DNA of 19,088 nt. Origin: CAZAPZ01 sp964487285 (lineage in GTDB: Bacteria; Campylobacterota_A; Desulfurellia; JAADFJ01). Position 1 is the stretch's first letter, and every line of letters starts with the position of its first letter. A program made the position numbers and the translations under genes. Under the pieces are notes generated by a model. The model was not told where the DNA came from and made no database searches. It saw nothing but the letters and a program-made list of their open reading frames with translations. Below, in pieces: positions 1-7,475 of the stretch. The stretch is taken from positions 1 to 19,088 of the forward strand of contig CAZAPZ010000025.1 of NCBI GenBank assembly GCA_964487285.1, given 5' to 3'.

Positions 1-1
1 T

Positions 2-223
2 ACCATAGATATTCTTGCAAAATTCAAGATTCCGAGAATCATTGAATTTGTTACCTCGGTTCCAAAAACTATCAGTGGAAAAATCAGAAGGATTGAACTT
101 AGAGAAAATGAAATTGCAAGAGTTAGCGAAAGTGAGCTTGCAAAAGAAGACAAAGGTGAAGGCAGGCGATCCAACGAGTATTTTTATTGGGATTTCCCTG
201 AACTGAGCTCAGGAAAAAAATAG
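2..223 (+). CDS. Acyl-CoA synthetase (AMP-forming), C-terminal fragment
   Basis: This is the last 73 codons of an open frame that enters from the left edge, so no start is visible. It would ligate an organic acid to CoA through an acyl-adenylate. The fragment is the mobile C-terminal AMP-binding domain: it contains FKIPRIIEFV followed by PKTISGKIRRIELRE, whose second lysine (in SGK) is the family's adenylation lysine. The tail NEYFYWDFPEL is also typical of medium-chain or aryl acyl-CoA synthetases. It lies on the same strand as the carboxylase genes, 150 bases upstream, which suggests it feeds the same acyl-CoA pathway. The substrate cannot be read from this part. The overlapping ATG frame at 15-206 is a shadow frame. 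Confidence 0.88.
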   Translation, partial: TIDILAKFKIPRIIEFVTSVPKTISGKIRRIELRENEIARVSESELAKEDKGEGRRSNEYFYWDFPELSSGKK

Positions 224-255
224 TTTCTATATGTCAAGGAGGAGTTTTAGGAACG

Positions 256-312
256 TTGATCTTAACGGCGGTGATTATGCAGTGGTTTCATTATACTGTT
301 TTACCAAACTAA
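256..312 (+). other. Possible 18-codon leader ORF before the carboxylase operon
   Basis: A TTG at 256 lies about 10 bases after a strong AGGAGGAG sequence at 238-245 and opens an 18-codon frame ending at TAA 310-312. The strong ribosome-binding site has no other obvious gene to serve, because the carboxylase starts at 374 with its own weaker site. The frame overlaps the recurring 20-base motif at 274-293. It could be a leader peptide, a gene remnant, or chance. Confidence 0.2.
274..293 (+). repeat. Copy 1 of a 20-base intergenic motif (ATTATGCRGNGGTYTCATTR)
   Basis: This stretch reads ATTATGCAGTGGTTTCATTA and lies 80 bases before the carboxyltransferase start. It matches 17 of 20 bases of the copy at 7102-7121 and 16 of 20 of the copy at 5428-5447. 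A -10-like TATACT (292-297) overlaps its right end, so it could be an operator. It could equally be a solo end of an old mobile element. Confidence 0.5.
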
Positions 313-373
313 GGTTGTCTATCGCAATTAAAACGCCTCCGCAAATTAAAGTGAAAGGGGCGAGAAATAAGAA

Positions 374-1984
374 ATGATAAATCTAAAATCATCGGTTGAT
401 ACCGGATCGTCAATCTATAAAGAGCGATATGAACACAATATTGCCAAACTTAAAAAAATACAGAAGATAAAGTCTAAGATTGCTAAGGGCGGTACGGATT
501 CTGCAAGAGAGCTTCATAAAAAAAGAGGCAAGCTGCTTGCAAGAGAGAGAATTAAACTGGTAATTGATGAGGGATCGCCATTTTTAGAGATTAGCCCGTT
601 TGCTGCTTATGATATCTACGACAACAAGGCTCCATCGGCAGGAATTATAACGGGAATTGGAAAGATTTCAGGACACCTTGTAATGATTGTTGCCAACGAT
701 GCCACCGTCAAGGGAGGAACATATCTTCCCTTGACGATAAAAAAGCATATAAGAGCACAGAAAGTTGCGATGGAGAATCATCTTCCCTGCCTTTATATAG
801 TTGACTCGGGCGGGGTTTTTCTTCCTCTTCAAAAGGATGTTTTTCCCGATAAGGAACATTTTGGTAATATTTTTTATAACCAAGCTCAACTTTCTAAAAT
901 GGGGCTTCTGCAGGTTGCAGTTGTAGCAGGGTTTTCTACTGCCGGAGGAGCTTATGTTCCGGCAATGTGCGATCAAACCGTAATTGTAAAAGGTACGGGT
1001 GCCATATTTATAGGCGGGCCGCCGCTTGTAAAAGCTGCAACGGGTGAAGATGTTACCGTAGAGGAACTTGGCGGAGCAGATGTGCATACAAGAATATCGG
1101 GAGTTGCAGATTATCTTGCCGAAAATGATGAAGATGCACTTATAAAAGCCCGTGAGATTTTCAGCAGTTTGCCAAAGAATAAACCGTACCAATTGGATAG
1201 AATTAAACCATCTGAACCTGTTTATAATGCCGATGAAATCTACGGCATTATTCCTGCCGATCTCAAGAAACCGTTTGATTCCAGAGAGATTATTGTAAGA
1301 ATTGTCGACGGAAGCAAATTTGACGAGTTTAAACCGCTTTACGGACAAACGATTGTGACCGGATTTGCGAGAATCGGAGGATATCTCGTAGGTATTCTGT
1401 CAAATAACGGTATCATATTCCCTGATGCTGCAACTAAAGCCGCTCATTTTGTTGAACTTTGTGCATTTAGAAAGATACCGATTATTTTTTTGCAGAATAT
1501 AACCGGGTTTATCATAGGCAAAACGTATGAGCATGCCGGAATTGCAAAAGCAGGTGCGAAGATGATAAACGCAGTTGCAACAGCTGATGTTCCGAAATTT
1601 ACAATAATGATGGGTAATTCTTATGGAGCAGGCAACTATGCAATGTGCGGCAGAGGTTATAACCCCCGATTTTTATGGATGTGGCCGTCTGCAAAAATAG
1701 CAGTAATGGGTGGCAGACAAGCAGCGGATGTTTTGGCTCAAGTTAAAGTAAATCAGCTCAAAAGGGCGGGAAAAAGCTTGACGGATGATGAAATTGATGA
1801 GCTTAAAAAACCGATTCTTGCCGATTATGAAAAACAATCAAGCTCACTTTACTCATCGGCAAGGCTATGGGACGATGGCATAATAGCCCCTGCAAAAACC
1901 CGCGAATATCTTATGCTTGCCATTGAGATTGCATCTTATAATATTGATCCGTCTCCAGCGAGATTCGGTCTTATGAGGATGTAA
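374..1984 (+). CDS. Acyl-CoA carboxylase carboxyltransferase subunit, methylcrotonyl-CoA carboxylase beta type
   Basis: This is the carboxyltransferase subunit of a biotin-dependent acyl-CoA carboxylase, which moves CO2 from carboxybiotin to an acyl-CoA in the cytoplasm. At 536 residues it has the full length of the family. The N-terminal crotonase-like half has GGTYLPLTIKKHIRAQ (115-129), VFPDKEHFGNIFYNQA (156-171), the oxyanion-hole segment STAGGAYVPA (188-197) and GGPPLVKAATGE (214-225). The C-terminal half has QNITGFIIGKTYEHAGIAK (374-392) and NSYGAGNYAMCGRGYNPRF. These motifs resemble methylcrotonyl- or geranyl-CoA carboxylase beta more than propionyl- or acetyl-CoA carboxylases. The start at 374 is limited by an in-frame TAA at 368-370. 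An AAAGGGG lies 13 bases upstream, which is long spacing. The biotin carboxylase gene begins one base after the stop. Confidence 0.92.
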   Translation: MINLKSSVDTGSSIYKERYEHNIAKLKKIQKIKSKIAKGGTDSARELHKKRGKLLARERIKLVIDEGSPFLEISPFAAYDIYDNKAPSAGIITGIGKISGHLVMIVANDATVKGGTYLPLTIKKHIRAQKVAMENHLPCLYIVDSGGVFLPLQKDVFPDKEHFGNIFYNQAQLSKMGLLQVAVVAGFSTAGGAYVPAMCDQTVIVKGTGAIFIGGPPLVKAATGEDVTVEELGGADVHTRISGVADYLAENDEDALIKAREIFSSLPKNKPYQLDRIKPSEPVYNADEIYGIIPADLKKPFDSREIIVRIVDGSKFDEFKPLYGQTIVTGFARIGGYLVGILSNNGIIFPDAATKAAHFVELCAFRKIPIIFLQNITGFIIGKTYEHAGIAKAGAKMINAVATADVPKFTIMMGNSYGAGNYAMCGRGYNPRFLWMWPSAKIAVMGGRQAADVLAQVKVNQLKRAGKSLTDDEIDELKKPILADYEKQSSSLYSSARLWDDGIIAPAKTREYLMLAIEIASYNIDPSPARFGLMRM

Positions 1985-1985
1985 A

Positions 1986-3452
1986 ATGAAGATTAAAAAA
2001 ATGCTAATTGCAAATCGAGGTGAGATTGCAATCAGGGTTGCATTGGCGGCAAAAGAGCTTGATATTAAAACGGTTGTAGTATATTCGGAAGCTGACAGGC
2101 AATCAAAATTTCTGAGCTATGCAGACGAAGCTTATTTTATAGGCGGATCTGCTGCCGATGAGAGCTATCTTAATATAGAAAAACTGATTTCCATAGCAAA
2201 TAAATCGGTTTGCGATGCTGTTCATCCCGGATATGGATTTTTGGCCGAAAATGCCGATTTTGCAGAATCTGTTTTAAATAACGGACTTTTGTGGATTGGT
2301 CCTACACCATCGGTTATGAAAGTTGCAGGAGACAAGATTGAAGCAAGAAAAATGGCGGTCAAATTGGGCGTGCCTATTATACCCGGCTTAAATATTAATA
2401 ATGACGAAGATCTTAGAGATGTTTCGGATAAAATAGGATTTCCGGTTCTTGTAAAAGCAGCCGCAGGCGGAGGCGGAAAAGGCATGCATGCGGCAAACAA
2501 CTTGAAAGAACTGAAAACTGCCGTTGCAATTGGAAAAAGTGAGGCAAAATCTTCATTTGGGGATGATACCGTTTATATTGAGAAACTGCTCAAAAATCCC
2601 CGTCATATAGAAATTCAGCTTTTGTTGGATCAATACGGCAACGGCGTTTATTTTCCCGAAAGAGAATGCTCAATTCAACGCAGATATCAAAAAATTATAG
2701 AAGAAACGCCGTCGGCTGGCATTGATAGGCAGATGGCATCAAAACTTGGCGAAACAGCTCTTAACATTGCAAAAGCAATAGACTATCACACTGCAGGAAC
2801 AGCTGAGTTTCTTGTAGCAGATGGTAAATTTTATTTCCTTGAGATGAATGCTAGAATTCAAGTTGAACATCCTATAACGGAAACTGTTACAGGAATTGAC
2901 CTTGTCTCAAATCAGATAAAGCTTGCCGTAGGTGATAAGCTGAGCTTTAAGCAAGAGGATATTACAGTACATGGTCATTCAATAGAAGCGAGAATTTACG
3001 CAGAGGATCCTCTTAATAATTTTGCTCCGTCACCTGGGAAAATAAATCATTACAAAGAACCTATGATGTCCGGTATAAGGTGTGATTCAGGCGTTAACGA
3101 CAGAAGCGAAGTATCGCCGTATTACGATCCTATGCTGTCGAAGCTCATAAGTTACGGAGAAAATCGCAAACAAGCAATAGATAGGCTTTATAGCGCACTA
3201 TCGGCATATCATATTGCGCCGATTAAAACGGATATACAATTTTTAAAATCTGTTATAAACCATCCTCTTTTCAAAAAAGGCACATATGATACCCATTTTA
3301 TTGAAAAAAATATGAAAGATCTCATTAAGGAAAAGGACGAAAATATATATGATGCAGCTGCTATTTTTTATCTTATAAAGAATGAAAGACATGTAATTTC
3401 GGATAATACAATTCCTCTATGTTGGGAAAATCTCATTGATTGGAGAGGATAA
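1986..3452 (+). CDS. Biotin carboxylase subunit of acyl-CoA carboxylase
   Basis: This subunit carboxylates biotin with ATP and bicarbonate. The 488 residues carry the complete biotin carboxylase fold: the N-terminal KMLIANRGEIAIRV, HPGYGFLAENADFA, the ATP-grasp glycine-rich loop KAAAGGGGKGM (about 157-167), PERECSIQRRYQKIIEE, the catalytic FLEMNARIQVEHPITE, and a C-terminal EARIYAEDP. The protein stops where biotin carboxylases such as AccC stop, whereas methylcrotonyl-CoA carboxylase alpha chains run on into BT and biotinyl domains. Those domains appear to be encoded by the next gene, whose ATG directly abuts this stop codon. That arrangement implies translational coupling and equal production of the two chains. 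Confidence 0.95.
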   Translation: MKIKKMLIANRGEIAIRVALAAKELDIKTVVVYSEADRQSKFLSYADEAYFIGGSAADESYLNIEKLISIANKSVCDAVHPGYGFLAENADFAESVLNNGLLWIGPTPSVMKVAGDKIEARKMAVKLGVPIIPGLNINNDEDLRDVSDKIGFPVLVKAAAGGGGKGMHAANNLKELKTAVAIGKSEAKSSFGDDTVYIEKLLKNPRHIEIQLLLDQYGNGVYFPERECSIQRRYQKIIEETPSAGIDRQMASKLGETALNIAKAIDYHTAGTAEFLVADGKFYFLEMNARIQVEHPITETVTGIDLVSNQIKLAVGDKLSFKQEDITVHGHSIEARIYAEDPLNNFAPSPGKINHYKEPMMSGIRCDSGVNDRSEVSPYYDPMLSKLISYGENRKQAIDRLYSALSAYHIAPIKTDIQFLKSVINHPLFKKGTYDTHFIEKNMKDLIKEKDENIYDAAAIFYLIKNERHVISDNTIPLCWENLIDWRG

Positions 3453-3926
3453 ATGAAACTCAATGTAAACGGCAGAGAGCTATCTGTAACAATTGCGATG
3501 AATGGAAAAAAACTACTCCTTAAGTGCCATGATATTGAAAAAAGCTATGAATCGGTAAACGAGAATCCAACTATAAAGGACGGCAATCGAATTATAGCGG
3601 CTGATTATTTTATTGCTGAGAACGATACTGTTATTTGGATTAACGATAAAGAATATCACATAAGGGAGTTAGAAAATAGGCAATCGGGAAAGAGGAAAAA
3701 AAGACAAGTACCCTTTATAGAATCAGTGCTTCCCGGTGTTGTAACAAAAATTGCAGTCAAGACCGGCGATGCGGTAAAAGCTGGAGATTTGATTATGATC
3801 ATAGAATCTATGAAAATGGCCAATGAAATCAAAGCCTCGGCGGATTCGGTGGTTAAAAGTGTGTCGGTTAAAGAGGGCGCTCAGGTTAAGGTTGGTGACA
3901 AGCTTGTTTTATTTCAAAATGATTAA
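3453..3926 (+). CDS. Biotin carboxyl carrier protein of acyl-CoA carboxylase, with BT-like N-terminal part
   Basis: This 157-residue protein ends in a biotinyl domain (about 90-155). The biotin attachment motif is ESMKMAN, with the acceptor Lys121, and is followed by the usual VKEGAQVKVGDKLVLF. The N-terminal 75 residues (ending WINDKEYHIRELE) form a short beta-rich stretch. It resembles the BT linker domain that precedes the biotinyl domain in alpha chains of acyl-CoA carboxylases. A basic hinge GKRKKRQ (79-85) joins the two. The gene therefore looks like the C-terminal third of an alpha chain split off as its own gene. ATG 3453 follows the TAA of the biotin carboxylase directly, with GAGAGGAT just before it. 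The carrier shuttles carboxybiotin between the two neighbouring subunits. Confidence 0.93.
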   Translation: MKLNVNGRELSVTIAMNGKKLLLKCHDIEKSYESVNENPTIKDGNRIIAADYFIAENDTVIWINDKEYHIRELENRQSGKRKKRQVPFIESVLPGVVTKIAVKTGDAVKAGDLIMIIESMKMANEIKASADSVVKSVSVKEGAQVKVGDKLVLFQND

Positions 3927-3991
3927 AAATGTTTATTAGAGAAGACTGAATCACGATAAGAAATTAGAATTTTTTAGGGGGGTGAAATGCA

Positions 3992-4078
3992 ATGATTGGG
4001 AAGAATGGGAAAGCAAAAGTTGATAAATCTTTTGCGGGATTAGTTGTTATTATAAAGGAGGTTGAAAATGGGCGATGA
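3992..4078 (+). other. Possible 28-codon leader ORF overlapping the CoA-transferase start
   Basis: A purine-rich AGGGGGG (3976-3982) lies nine bases before ATG 3992, which opens a 28-codon frame. The frame ends at TGA 4076-4078, inside the start of the following CoA-transferase gene (ATG 4068). A second ATG at 3987 gives only ATG-CAA-TGA. The arrangement would couple translation of a small peptide to the CoA-transferase. No family resemblance is seen, so it may be fortuitous. Confidence 0.25.
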
Positions 4079-5402
4079 AACATCGTATAAAGAATATGCA
4101 GAAAAATTATTCAACGTAAAAAAACTTTTTGGCAAATCTGAGTCATTAAAGGGTATTAGGATTTTGGAAGTCGGTTATGTTGTTCTTGGTCCTGCGGCTA
4201 CCGATTATCTTGCAGAATTTGGTGCTGAAGTAATTAAGTTTGAAGGTCAAAAAGGTGATCAAATGCGCTTTGTAACTCCCTATGCTTATTTCTGGAAAAA
4301 TATGTCACCGGGACTGGAAATCGAAAATCATAATAAGCATTGGGTTGGTATGCATTTGGGAGACCCTGAAGCTAAAAAACTTTTCTTAGAATTAGTGAAG
4401 AAATCCGATGTAGTATTAGATAATCTTACACCCGGGAGAATGGCTAAATGGGGATTCGGTTACGAAGAACTTAAAAAGATCAATCCTAGGATTATTCAGC
4501 TTCATGTATCCGGTTATGGAAGCTGGGGACCATGGACAGGCAGGACTTCCTATGATGCTGTTGCACAGAGCATGGGAGGTCTTTCTAACATTACCGGTTT
4601 TGAAGATCGGGGACCAATAAAATCAGGCGTATGGATTGCCGACTGGATCACCGGATTAATGAGCGCAATGGCTATTATGTCTGCTCTGAATTATAGAGAG
4701 CGAACGGGGGAAGGTCAGTTTATAGATTATCTTCAGGTTGAAAATGTTATCAGATGGTTGGATTGGACATGGCTTTACTCTTCTAAAACCGGAAAGAATA
4801 GAAAGAGATCCGGAAATAGGGATTTGGCAATATGCCCGTCGGATCTTTTTGACTGCATTGATGGATATGTAGCTCTGTCAGCTTTTACGAAAGAGCAGTT
4901 TTCGGGTCTATGCAAAGCAATGAATCAGCCTGATTTGTATGAAAAATATTCCGATCCGCTGAAAAGATTAAAGGACGAAAATGCCAGGGGGATTCTTAAA
5001 ACAATTTTAAAATGGACCAAAACAAAGCATGTCGGAGAAATAGAAAAACTTGCTACTAAATATGGTTTTGCTGCATCGCAAGTTTTGACAACAAAAGATG
5101 TTTATTACAGCAAACATTTTAGAGATCGAGGAGCCATACAAAAATTTGAGGATCCTATTTATGGAGATATGGTTGAACCTTGTTACCCTCCGAGAATGAG
5201 TAAGACTCCAAGCAGACTAAAATGGACTTGCAGACCTTTGGGGTTTGACAATGAATATGTGTTAACGAAATTAATGGGTCTGCCCTTAAAAGAGGTGAAG
5301 AGGCTTGAAGAAAAAGGGGTTATTTTTAAGTGGAATAAAGCAGTGCCTTCACACTGTCCACCACCTGATTGGGATGGTAAGCAAGGAGTTAAATTTCCTT
5401 AA
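4068..5402 (+). CDS. CoA-transferase family III (CaiB/BaiF) subunit 1
   Basis: Family III CoA-transferases move CoA between carboxylic acids through enzyme-bound mixed anhydrides. The 444 residues include the N-terminal Rossmann-like segment IRILEVGYVVLGPAATDYLAEFGAEVIKFE-type core (30-59) and DVVLDNLTPGRMAKWGFGYEEL. The catalytic aspartate region is SYDAVAQSMGG, with Asp163 by alignment. The C-terminal part has MSKTPSRLKW. ATG 4068 is chosen because AAAGGAGG (4054-4061) lies six bases upstream; an in-frame TTG at 4062 would sit directly on that site. A paralogue follows 94 bases downstream. The pair resembles two-subunit enzymes such as succinyl-CoA:malate or benzylsuccinate CoA-transferases. 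The substrate is unknown, but the carboxylase next door points to a branched or unsaturated acid. Confidence 0.9.
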   Translation: MGDETSYKEYAEKLFNVKKLFGKSESLKGIRILEVGYVVLGPAATDYLAEFGAEVIKFEGQKGDQMRFVTPYAYFWKNMSPGLEIENHNKHWVGMHLGDPEAKKLFLELVKKSDVVLDNLTPGRMAKWGFGYEELKKINPRIIQLHVSGYGSWGPWTGRTSYDAVAQSMGGLSNITGFEDRGPIKSGVWIADWITGLMSAMAIMSALNYRERTGEGQFIDYLQVENVIRWLDWTWLYSSKTGKNRKRSGNRDLAICPSDLFDCIDGYVALSAFTKEQFSGLCKAMNQPDLYEKYSDPLKRLKDENARGILKTILKWTKTKHVGEIEKLATKYGFAASQVLTTKDVYYSKHFRDRGAIQKFEDPIYGDMVEPCYPPRMSKTPSRLKWTCRPLGFDNEYVLTKLMGLPLKEVKRLEEKGVIFKWNKAVPSHCPPPDWDGKQGVKFP

Positions 5403-5427
5403 TCCAAGCAAACATATAACAATTTTG

Positions 5428-5447
5428 ATTATGCGGCGGTCTCATTG
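5428..5447 (+). repeat. Copy 2 of the 20-base intergenic motif
   Basis: The stretch reads ATTATGCGGCGGTCTCATTG in the 94-base gap between the two CoA-transferase genes. It matches the 7102-7121 copy at 18 of 20 bases. The gap also begins with AATCCAAG (5401-5408), which recurs at 7030-7037 just before the inverted-repeat element, so more than the 20-base core may be shared. Confidence 0.55.
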
Positions 5448-5496
5448 TGCGAGAGAATATTAAAAAAGGACTAACAAGATTTTATGGAGATAAATC

Positions 5497-6882
5497 ATGA
5501 CAGACAAAAATATTGACCATACCGAACAAATAAAAGACGAAAACATTACCGGCATGGCTATGGATAAAGAATATGCGAGATGGGCATATAAGGAACTAAA
5601 CCCGGATGATGCATTTCGTAAGCCGGAAGCTATTGATGATATAACGGTACTTGATTTAAGCAATGGAAGTTTTGCAGGCTTATTCGCATCTTCAATTTTA
5701 TCTGAGATGGGTGCTGAAGTAATAAGAGTGGAGCCTCCCGAAGGTGATATTGCCAGAAAGATGAGCCCCTATGGAATGATGATCAAGGATTCCGGATTGC
5801 CATATATTGTAGAAGCGAGAAACAAACTCCATGTAACTGCCGATATAACCAAAAAGGCAGGCATCGATCTGATTTCTAAACTTGCAAAAAAAGCCGATGT
5901 TGTGATAGAAACATTCAAACCAGGATATTTGGATAGTATTGGTTTGGGATATAGGCAGTTAAGCAAGATCAATCCGGGATTAATTTATTGCGCTATAAAT
6001 ACTTATGGCCAATTTGGGCAGGATACGGAAAAATATACCAATCAGCCGAATTACGATATTATAGATCAGGCAAGGGGCGTAATTATGTCTATAACCGGAG
6101 AACCTGACTTAGATTCTGAAATTTCCGATAGTTACAAAAGACCTCTTAAAGAGGGGAATTGGATGGGATGGTACACAGGAGGAGCGTGGTCTGCCTTTGG
6201 TATTCTTATGGCAATGTTTCATAAAAGACAGACAGGAAACGGACAGTTTATTGATTCTTCTCCTCCGGAGGGCTTATCTGCTATTTCTAATTATGTATTT
6301 CAATATTTTGACATGGCAGGAATGCAGATGCCCAGAGCGGGAAACTACGACTATGCCGTTTTCCCTTATACATACGTTGAATGCAAGGACGGCTATACAT
6401 TTATTTCCGGTTTTACCGATCCTAACTGGGCTGCTCTCTGCGAAATTATGAATCGTCCGGATTTGGAAAAGCAGTTTCCTACAATAAAGGAGCGTTTAAC
6501 CCCTGAAAATCAGCCTACCATTCAACATGAAATAGAGAAGTTTACCGTTCGGTACACTGCAAATGAGATACAAGACATTATAACAGAATATAGCAAAAGA
6601 CCGGATAAGAAAGGTACTGTGGTTTCCGGAAAGCTTGAAAAACCAATGGATATATTGCAAAGAGAGCATTGGAAGGCGAGAAAGACTTTTGTTGAATTTG
6701 ACGATCCTTACTATGGAAAGATATTGGTGCAAAATTCTTCATTTAAATCCATGTCACGTACGCCCGGTAGAATAAAGTGGTGCTGTCGGTCTATCGGAGC
6801 CGATAATGAATTAATTTATGGAAAATACTTGGGTTTGGGTCGTAAGAAATTAAAAGAATTGAAAGATGAGGGTGTTGTTTAG
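5497..6882 (+). CDS. CoA-transferase family III (CaiB/BaiF) subunit 2
   Basis: This 461-residue paralogue of the preceding gene has the same fold order: VLDLSNGSFAGLFASSILSE and GAEVIRVEPPEGD near the N-terminus, and DVVIETFKPGYLDSIGLGYRQ in the middle. NYDIIDQARG carries the expected catalytic Asp187. The end is SRTPGRIKWCCRSIGADNE, matching the other subunit's SKTPSRLKW segment. An extra N-terminal tail of about 45 charged residues is present. ATG 5497 follows TGGAGA by seven bases. Both paralogues keep an aspartate at the catalytic position, so either one could be active. The close tandem layout suggests a hetero-oligomer, though two separate homo-oligomeric enzymes cannot be excluded. Confidence 0.9.
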   Translation: MTDKNIDHTEQIKDENITGMAMDKEYARWAYKELNPDDAFRKPEAIDDITVLDLSNGSFAGLFASSILSEMGAEVIRVEPPEGDIARKMSPYGMMIKDSGLPYIVEARNKLHVTADITKKAGIDLISKLAKKADVVIETFKPGYLDSIGLGYRQLSKINPGLIYCAINTYGQFGQDTEKYTNQPNYDIIDQARGVIMSITGEPDLDSEISDSYKRPLKEGNWMGWYTGGAWSAFGILMAMFHKRQTGNGQFIDSSPPEGLSAISNYVFQYFDMAGMQMPRAGNYDYAVFPYTYVECKDGYTFISGFTDPNWAALCEIMNRPDLEKQFPTIKERLTPENQPTIQHEIEKFTVRYTANEIQDIITEYSKRPDKKGTVVSGKLEKPMDILQREHWKARKTFVEFDDPYYGKILVQNSSFKSMSRTPGRIKWCCRSIGADNELIYGKYLGLGRKKLKELKDEGVV

Positions 6883-6945
6883 TTTTTTTATCAGCGTCAG
6901 CAGAGACTGCCGGTGTCGGATCTATCTATAGGATATAAATTATAT

Positions 6946-6987
6946 ATAGTTTTGAGTTAACCCACTGCCTGAAACCGACAAAACTAT
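6946..6987. repeat. Small inverted repeat downstream of the CoA-transferase gene
   Basis: ATAGTTTTG (6946-6954) and CAAAACTAT (6979-6987) are perfect nine-base complements around a 24-base loop. No run of T follows, so it is not a convincing intrinsic terminator. Otherwise I see nothing coding in 6883-7036. Confidence 0.4.
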
Positions 6988-7036
6988 TATTAACCTGGAG
7001 TAGAATTTGTAGTATCCGTAAAAGGTTTTAATCCAA

Positions 7037-7117
7037 GAGACTGCTGCATAATAAGCAGATCCACAGAAGGCTAAGATTGCGTGAGATTTGAAAATCAGAA
7101 TATTATGCAGGGGTCTC
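7037..7117. repeat. 81-base inverted-repeat element, possible MITE or collapsed IS
   Basis: The left arm GAGACTGCTGCATAAT (7037-7052) and right arm ATTATGCAGGGGTCTC (7102-7117) are complementary at 13 of 16 positions, the mismatches being clustered in the middle. The 49-base interior has no gene. The right arm is the core of the motif found in two other gaps of this window (274-293 and 5428-5447). GAGAC-led terminal repeats with a TGCA core resemble ends of IS-type elements, and a transposase relic lies 430 bases away. A non-autonomous element or a deleted IS is the likeliest reading; a structured regulatory site is the alternative. Confidence 0.5.
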
Positions 7118-7121
7118 ATTG
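7102..7121 (+). repeat. Copy 3 of the 20-base intergenic motif
   Basis: The stretch reads ATTATGCAGGGGTCTCATTG and forms the right arm of the inverted-repeat element at 7037-7117. It is the only copy in the window with an inverted partner nearby. TTGACA (7119-7124) overlaps its end and could serve as a -35 box with the weak CATTAT at 7142-7147, pointing towards the tRNA. Confidence 0.55.
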
Positions 7122-7280
7122 ACAGCCACCGGTAAAAAATGCATTATATAAAGTTAAGAAGTAGGCTGCTGATGATATAAAAAAGGTTTACTGAAAAAAG
7201 TTTAATTTGCTACTGAAAAAAATGGTAGAATTAAGATATAAAGAAAGAGTTGCGTCTGCAAGCTTTAACGATATATTCTG

Positions 7281-7308
7281 TTGACAATTTTATGTATGAT
7301 GATAGTCT
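7281..7308 (+). promoter_or_regulatory. Likely promoter of the tRNA-Ala gene
   Basis: A perfect TTGACA (7281-7286) is followed after 16 bases by TAGTCT (7303-7308), a weak -10 box. The tRNA begins 10 bases later, as expected for a stable-RNA promoter. An alternative -10 is GATAGT at 7301-7306. Confidence 0.5.
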
Positions 7309-7318
7309 AACGGCTGAT

Positions 7319-7394
7319 GGGGCTGTAGCTCAGCTGGGAGAGCACAACGCTGGCAGCGTTGGGGTCAGGGGTTCGAACCCCCTTAGCTCCACCA
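7319..7394 (+). tRNA. tRNA-Ala (anticodon GGC)
   Basis: The 76-base gene folds as a complete cloverleaf. The acceptor stem is GGGGCTG with TAGCTCC, including the G3:U70 pair that marks alanine tRNAs. The D arm is GCTC/GAGC. The anticodon stem CAACG/CGTTG holds loop CTGGCAG with anticodon GGC (decodes GCC and GCU). The T arm is AGGGG-TTCGAAC-CCCCT-like. The 3' CCA is encoded (7392-7394). It stands alone, not in an rRNA operon. Confidence 0.97.
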
Positions 7395-7429
7395 ATCAAT
7401 GGCTATATCAGCTGTCGTCATAGTTTTTT
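7395..7429 (+). terminator. Possible tRNA terminator
   Basis: A weak hairpin-forming stretch (CTAT at about 7403 with ATAG at about 7420) is followed by a run of six T (7424-7429). The stem is poor, so this is a tentative call based mainly on the T run. Confidence 0.3.
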
Positions 7430-7475
7430 AATGTTGCTTGATTGAGCAAAGTTGTTTTAGCATGATCTAATTTAT

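Noticed and set aside
15..206. 63-codon ATG frame at the left edge
   Set aside because: A different frame of the same bases gives an unmistakable acyl-CoA synthetase C-terminus with no stop.
668..1348. 226-codon open frame on the minus strand
   Set aside because: It is the antisense shadow of the carboxyltransferase gene, with low-complexity basic/hydrophobic composition and no family motif.
6883..7036. Intrinsic terminator after the second CoA-transferase
   Set aside because: A T run (about 6884-6890) lies right after the stop but has no preceding hairpin, and the later inverted repeat has no T run.
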